From Lachnospiraceae bacterium (lineage in GTDB: Bacteria; Bacillota; Clostridia; Lachnospirales; Lachnospiraceae), in the NCBI GenBank assembly GCA_910574865.1, contig CAJTDN010000005.1, forward strand, positions 1 through 64,000: a stretch of DNA of 64,000 nt, in the 5' to 3' direction. Positions 59,648 through 64,000 of the stretch are shown piece after piece. The position numbers and the translations under genes were made by a program. Numbering within the stretch: position 1 is the stretch's first letter; every line of letters starts with the position of its first letter. The notes beneath the pieces are model-generated. The model did no database searches and was not told where the DNA came from. It saw only the letters and a program-made list of their open reading frames with translations.

Positions 59648-60442
59648 TCATTCTTCCTCGTCCTTGTTCAGGAAATCCAGGAAAAACCACTTGATTTCAA
59701 ATTTCGTATCAACCGTGACCCGTGCGTACTCCTCCTCTGTCAAGACGTTTTGCAGCTTGTCCTTGCCCTCGTCCGGCACCACCGCACTGGCCGCGTCCAA
59801 AAAACACAGCCCCGGGTACAGGACACACCACCAGTTATGCCCCTTCGCCGCCCCGATTTCAACCCGCAGCGCCTCATAATTTCCGGCCGGAAACGTCACG
59901 TCCCCATACCTCTTGTCCGGAAACCAGCACGTCGTGACGGCGACGTTCACCGGATAGTCATACCCGGCCGCGCACACCACGTCCGTCCCGATTTTTTCAA
60001 TCTCGTCGACGTGCTTTCGCATCCAGTCCTTCGTCCGCTCCACGTCCATATCATTTTCTTCGGATTCCCCGCTTGGCATTTCTGCCTCAAGGTATGCAAG
60101 CACCGCGTCACGCACCTCGATTTTCAGTTGCTGGTCCGCCTCGTCGTCACTGTTCGCCAGCACGTGGAAACGCAGCACCTCTTGCGCCAAATGCTGCTGC
60201 GTCTGCGCCTGCGCCGTCAATTGCCGCTGATAAAACGTCACCCCGCAGACAAACCCCGCCGTCAAAAACGCGGCCGCCAGAATGGCCAGACGCGCCCTGG
60301 GCCGGATGTCGCGCCGCCCGCCAAGCGTCTTTCCGCACCGCACTTTGGAGAACGCACCGGCATGCCCATCGCGCGATTTCCCATATTGTTCCTTATATTG
60401 CCCCCATTTTTCCTTATATGGCTTCCATATAACCTTCCACAT
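59648..60442 (-). CDS. spoIIR: Stage II sporulation protein R
   Basis: A 264-residue protein: N-terminal basic region, one membrane segment (ARLAILAAAFLTAGFVCGVTF) and the SpoIIR domain with VLRFHVLANSDDEADQQLKIEVRDAVLAYLE, AAGYDYPVNVAVTTCWFPDKRYGDVTFPAGNYEALRVEIG and HNWWCVLYPGLCF. In sporulation it is made in the forespore, secreted and triggers SpoIIGA to process pro-sigma-E. ATG 60,442 has AGGGAG. The N-terminal region is longer than in Bacillus. Confidence 0.93.
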   Translation of the reverse strand: MWKVIWKPYKEKWGQYKEQYGKSRDGHAGAFSKVRCGKTLGGRRDIRPRARLAILAAAFLTAGFVCGVTFYQRQLTAQAQTQQHLAQEVLRFHVLANSDDEADQQLKIEVRDAVLAYLEAEMPSGESEENDMDVERTKDWMRKHVDEIEKIGTDVVCAAGYDYPVNVAVTTCWFPDKRYGDVTFPAGNYEALRVEIGAAKGHNWWCVLYPGLCFLDAASAVVPDEGKDKLQNVLTEEEYARVTVDTKFEIKWFFLDFLNKDEEE

Positions 60443-60623
60443 TCTATGTAACTCCCTTCATCATTCATGGCATCTGCAAACCGTTACCAATGCAATGCCC
60501 TCTTATTTTTTGATGTTGGAAGTATTTACATAATCATCGGGAAATATTCACTATGGAATCCTCTTTTTGGGCGTACTTTCCTTTCACGGGCTGCCACCCT
60601 GGGCCACCGCCAAAGCACACTGC

Positions 60624-61298
60624 CTACAGCTGCCGTATCGTGTCGCTCACGGCCTCCACCTGGTTGTCAATGTGGCGGCAGGTCACCGCCACCGCCCGCT
60701 CCACTTCCTTGTTGGTAATGGCCTCGATGATCTCCTGGTGTTCCGAAAGCAACTGCGCGTGGCATTCCCCGCGCTTCAAATATTCCACCCGGTAGCGGTA
60801 CATCTGCTCCCGCAAATTATTTAAAAGCGCGATCAGGCGCTGGTTGTCCGTCGCCATGTAAATCACGTCGTGAAATGCCACGTCGGCCTCCGCCACCGAC
60901 GTGATGTCCGAACTTCCGAGTGTTTTTTCAAACCTTTCCGCCGCCCGGTTCAATTCCCCAAGCGCCTGCCCCGTCATGCGCTCGCAAGCCAGCCGCACGG
61001 CCAGCTCCTCCAAGGCTCCCCGCACCTCCAAAACGTCCCGCAGGCTCTTCTCGGTAATCTGCGCCACCTCGGCCCCCCGGCGCGGTATCATCAATACCAG
61101 GCCTTCCTGTTCCAGCTTGTGTATGGCCTCGCGCACCGGAGTCCTGCTGACGCCCAGCTTGTTCGCCAGCGAAATTTCCATCAGCCGCTCCCCGGGCTTC
61201 AAGTCCCCACGCAAAATAGCCTGCCGCAACGTGTTAAACACGACGTCGCGAAGCGGCAGGTATTCGCTCATGGAAGCCTCGAATTTCAAATCCGTCAT
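60624..61298 (-). CDS. GntR-family (FCD) regulator
   Basis: A 224-residue regulator: HTH VFNTLRQAILRGDLKPGERLMEISLANKLGVSRTPVREAIHKLEQEGLVLMIPRRGAEVAQ, followed by an FCD domain (EVRGALEELAVRLACERMTG, ADVAFHDVIYMATDNQRLI, SEHQEIIEAITNKEVERA). It overlaps ispE by 4 nt and follows it, so it is co-transcribed with an isoprenoid gene; a direct regulatory link is not known. ATG 61,298 is behind GGGGAGGG. Confidence 0.9.
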   Translation of the reverse strand: MTDLKFEASMSEYLPLRDVVFNTLRQAILRGDLKPGERLMEISLANKLGVSRTPVREAIHKLEQEGLVLMIPRRGAEVAQITEKSLRDVLEVRGALEELAVRLACERMTGQALGELNRAAERFEKTLGSSDITSVAEADVAFHDVIYMATDNQRLIALLNNLREQMYRYRVEYLKRGECHAQLLSEHQEIIEAITNKEVERAVAVTCRHIDNQVEAVSDTIRQL

Positions 61299-62173
61299 TT
61301 GTCCCTCCCCGCACTGTGCACGTTGGTAATGAAAACCTGCCTGGCAAGTGCCTTTTTCCTGATATTTTCTTGTGCCTTGATGGCCGCCAGCTTATCCGCG
61401 AAGAGCCCGAACACCGTGGGGCCGCTGCCGCTCATCATCGCGCCGAGCGCGCCCGCTGCCAACATTTCCCCGCGAATCTGCTCGATGACTGGACACATCG
61501 GGATCGTCACGTCCTCCAACACGTTTCCCATGCAGGAGGCAATTTTTTCCAAGTCCTTTTCCCCAAGCCCCGCAATCAACCCGTCAATGTCGGGGTGCTT
61601 TTCAATCTTCCCCGAATCCAACGCCTCGTACACCACCCTGGTGGACACGCTGACCGGCGGCTTGGCTATCAACACCGTGCACTTAGGCATCGCCGGGAGG
61701 GGTGTGAGCCTTTCGCCAATCCCCTCCGCCAGCACCGTCCCCCGCATGATGCAGTACGGAACGTCCGCGCCGAGGCGTGCCCCCCGCTCCATCAGCTGCT
61801 CCTGCGTAAGCCCCAGTTCAAACAAGCGGTTCATCCCGAACAGCACCGCCGCCGCGTCGGAACTCCCCCCCGCCAGCCCGGCCGCCACCGGAATGCGCTT
61901 GTCAAGCGAAATGCGCACGCCCTGCCCCAGGCCAAACTCCTCCTTAAGCATCGCCGCCGCCTTGTAGGCGATGTTGGCCTCCCCGGTCGGCAAAAACGAC
62001 AGATTCGTCCGCAGCGAAATCCCCTGCTCGGTCCTCGCTTCCACCGCCACTTCGTCATAAAGGTAAACAGACTGCATCACCATGCGCACGTCATGGTATC
62101 CGTTTTCCCTTCTCCCCAGTACGTCAAGCCCCAGGTTGATTTTCGCCAAGGCCTTTAAAAACAGTTTTCTCAT
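61295..62173 (-). CDS. ispE: 4-diphosphocytidyl-2-C-methyl-D-erythritol kinase
   Basis: A GHMP kinase of the methylerythritol phosphate pathway. The 292-residue protein has KALAKINLGLDVLGRRENGYHDVRMVMQ, the GHMP loop IPVAAGLAGGSSDAAAVL and the late GALGAMMSGSGPTVFGLFAD. The start is ATG 62,173, behind GGAGAAAATAGA; the upstream frame to 62,209 lacks support. It is between the SPOCS gene and the GntR gene. Confidence 0.95.
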   Translation of the reverse strand: MRKLFLKALAKINLGLDVLGRRENGYHDVRMVMQSVYLYDEVAVEARTEQGISLRTNLSFLPTGEANIAYKAAAMLKEEFGLGQGVRISLDKRIPVAAGLAGGSSDAAAVLFGMNRLFELGLTQEQLMERGARLGADVPYCIMRGTVLAEGIGERLTPLPAMPKCTVLIAKPPVSVSTRVVYEALDSGKIEKHPDIDGLIAGLGEKDLEKIASCMGNVLEDVTIPMCPVIEQIRGEMLAAGALGAMMSGSGPTVFGLFADKLAAIKAQENIRKKALARQVFITNVHSAGRDK

Positions 62174-62209
62174 TCTATTTTCTCCATTTGTATTCTGTGT
62201 ACACGACAC

Positions 62210-63766
62210 TTATAGTATACTCATATTTTCCTTAAAAATCAATAATTTTTCACCTTCCTTTATTTGCGGGGAATCCAGCCCGTTCATCTCCCGGATTCCC
62301 TCCTCCGTCGTGCGATACCGCTTGGCGAGCGTCCAAAGCTCGTCGCCGCTTTTCACGATATAACCGACGATGCCGGGGGCGCGCGCGATTTCCTCCTCCG
62401 ATACCGGCGCGAATTCGACCTTGGTGATGACCTGCATCGTGATTGGCCTGCGCACCAGCGTGTCAAACGCCAGCACCGCCTTGATTTCCACCGCCTCGTT
62501 ACCGGCCAGGTTCACCGACAGCTGCTCCACGTGGCGGGAAATGTCGCACCGGTCGTCATCCGTGATGCCCTGGCACTCCAACAGCCAGGAAAACGGCACC
62601 ATTCCCTGCCAGCTTCCGAACGGCTGGGCGTCGTTCGCCCGCAAATAGAGGAAGCTTAAATGCAAAATGCCTTCCAGGCGCACTCCGCCCTCCTCCACCT
62701 CCGTGTGGTCAATCTGTATCATCCCGTCACTGTGGCAGATTTGCAGCACGTCGTCTCCCAGCTCGGGCAACGACAATCGCTCGGAAATCTTGCATTTCGA
62801 ATGATTCTGAATCAACAACTCCTCGTAAACCGCGCCCCGCGTCTCGAAACGGCACTCCTGCTCCAGCGAATACAGGTCTTCCAAAAGCTCTATGTTTTCT
62901 TCCTTATAAATATTCATCTTAAGCCCCAGCGTGGCCTCCACGCCCAGCACGCGCATCTCCCCGTCCTCGTCCAGGCGGACATCAATCAGGCTGTCGGAGA
63001 GGGACGGCTGCACGTGGTAATACATTCCCTCCTCCACGCCTCCGCAGGCAATGCGCCCGCTGTACGGAATGCCCTGCTCCACCCAGTCCGTCTTGCCGTC
63101 CTCGGACAAATACATGCAGAACAACAAGATTTCCCCCTGCAAAATCAATTCGTCCTGCTGCACGCGGATTTCCAGGCGGCGGCTCTTGACGTCCGTCACC
63201 AGCATCTGCCCCACACTTTCCTTCGTCCCGGGCAGGGTGATTTCCTCCTTGATGCGGTACGTGTCCTTCTTCGTGGTGTGCAGGCCGAGCAGGGCGATTT
63301 GCCGCATTTTCTTATAAACCGGTATGGAAGACTCGACGTCCACCGTCGTCTCCTCGTCGCTTAAAACTTCCCGCCCGATTTCCATTTCCACCATCGCGCG
63401 CACGCTCATTTTACGGGAATGCACCAGCGTGGCCGTGAATTCCGTGCGCGTGTTCTCTATGTAGAATTGATCCTGGCCGCTTTCGACGTACACCATCTCC
63501 TCGAACGGCAGCGTCCCCTCGATTACCGCCGGCCGCGGATCCGCCGTGTCCGTAATATAAAGAATCTGATAGTACAACTTTCCGGCCACGCGCAGGTAAT
63601 TTTCCACCAGGCGGAGATCCTCCACCTTCACGTTGGCCTGCCCCTGCACGATGACGCCGACGTCCTCCTTGGCGTCGGGGACGTTTAAGTCCTCGTCCAA
63701 ATAAAATTGGTCGAAGGTGCGTCTGCCCCCCTGCATGTAATGAATTCGTTTCTGTACCAGTTCCAT
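62210..63766 (-). CDS. SPOCS (DUF3794) and LysM spore-coat-type protein
   Basis: A 518-residue protein with repeated SPOCS/DUF3794 domains: YYQILYITDTADPRPAVIEGTLPFEEMVYVE in the first, EILLFCMYLSEDGKTDWVEQGIPYSGRI in the second and GILHLSFLYLRANDAQPFGSWQGMVPFSWL in the third. A C-terminal LysM (GIVGYIVKSGDELWTLAKRYRTTEEGIREMN) binds peptidoglycan. Such proteins occur in spore-forming Clostridia and are linked to the spore coat or cortex. AAGGAGGGATTCCT precedes ATG 63,766. Confidence 0.9.
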   Translation of the reverse strand: MELVQKRIHYMQGGRRTFDQFYLDEDLNVPDAKEDVGVIVQGQANVKVEDLRLVENYLRVAGKLYYQILYITDTADPRPAVIEGTLPFEEMVYVESGQDQFYIENTRTEFTATLVHSRKMSVRAMVEMEIGREVLSDEETTVDVESSIPVYKKMRQIALLGLHTTKKDTYRIKEEITLPGTKESVGQMLVTDVKSRRLEIRVQQDELILQGEILLFCMYLSEDGKTDWVEQGIPYSGRIACGGVEEGMYYHVQPSLSDSLIDVRLDEDGEMRVLGVEATLGLKMNIYKEENIELLEDLYSLEQECRFETRGAVYEELLIQNHSKCKISERLSLPELGDDVLQICHSDGMIQIDHTEVEEGGVRLEGILHLSFLYLRANDAQPFGSWQGMVPFSWLLECQGITDDDRCDISRHVEQLSVNLAGNEAVEIKAVLAFDTLVRRPITMQVITKVEFAPVSEEEIARAPGIVGYIVKSGDELWTLAKRYRTTEEGIREMNGLDSPQIKEGEKLLIFKENMSIL

Positions 63767-63789
63767 AGGAATCCCTCCTTACAATGAGC

Positions 63790-64000
63790 ACTTAGTGACC
63801 GTCTTTTGGTCACTTACGTGCGAATGTAGTTACCTGACCACTTGCCCTGAACACTTAGCGAGGTTTTATACGAGCTTAGTGTGAATGCACTCCGCATATC
63901 TTGGCGAGATTTATCAAGCCTAGCCATGCGGTGTTTCCCGTTTCGAGCCTAGTGGCAGCGTAACTTCCTTGTTTCTACTTGATGCTAATCAAACACCACC
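63790..64000. other. Non-coding stretch with short degenerate repeats
   Basis: No gene is seen. A GTGACC-gtctttt-GGTCAC hairpin lies at 63,794-63,812. Words such as GCGAGGTTTTATACGAGCTTAGTG, GCGAGATTTATCAAGCCTAG and TTTCGAGCCTAGTGG recur from about 63,855 to 63,955. CCGCAT near 63,892 mirrors ATGCGG near 63,927. They may belong to an upstream leader or a repeat; the sequence ends inside it. Confidence 0.3.

Overview
The window is a piece of a spore-forming Clostridia chromosome, most likely Lachnospiraceae. The main evidence is spoIIID, spoIIR and a SPOCS/LysM coat-type protein, the order dnaE-pfkA, and many small families typical of gut Firmicutes. It falls into two parts. Bases 1 to about 25,290 are visibly AT-richer and are built of mobile elements. 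From guaA (25,290) rightwards the DNA is GC-richer and carries ordinary chromosomal genes, nearly all on the minus strand.

The left part reads as mobilizable elements stacked at the 3' end of guaA. Element A (left edge to about 6,768) has a MobC-like protein, a MobP-type relaxase, an RHH protein, a small HTH excisionase-like protein, an XRE repressor and a tyrosine integrase broken by two one-base indels. Element B (about 6,761-25,301) has a MobV relaxase, a RepA-like ATPase, a MobC-like protein, a second integrase, a paralogous excisionase-like protein, an XRE repressor and a nucleoside-phosphorylase-like protein; its left arm carries TfoX-like, GNAT and flavodoxin genes. Element C (tentatively 8,715-18,708) appears nested inside B. 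It has a MobA/MobL relaxase, a third excisionase, XRE repressor and integrase, and a decaying cargo operon (HAD, HD, GNAT, M24, NUDIX) into which an IS1595-type insertion sequence has jumped. Each relaxase has a hairpin-rich candidate oriT upstream, and C also carries six 21-bp iteron-like repeats.

The chromosomal part holds, left to right: guaA with a structured leader; an HPr-like gene; a YesM/YesN two-component pair; spoIIID; a probable amino-acid catabolic cluster (RidA, NhaC-like transporter, threonine-synthase-like PLP enzyme) divergent from a DauR/YheO-type regulator; a PutP symporter; an aldose-1-epimerase-like gene; a trigger-factor-like lipoprotein; a membrane protein with a long basic tail; two GntR/UTRA regulators; murI with a DUF1934 gene; dnaE-pfkA; an operon of acyl-ACP thioesterase, FAD protein and CvfB-like RNA-binding protein; a DUF305 gene; a GntR-controlled sugar-acid cluster (ABC ATPase, truncated hydrolase, IlvD/Edd dehydratase); a CDF transporter; spoIIR; a GntR regulator; ispE; and the SPOCS/LysM gene.

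No defence or secondary-metabolite system is complete here. The most unusual features are the three-layer element stack with its lambda-like operator region, the iteron array, a repeated hairpin module placed after two terminators, and the operator pair flanking the sugar-acid promoter. Functions come from reading protein motifs; no database search was run.
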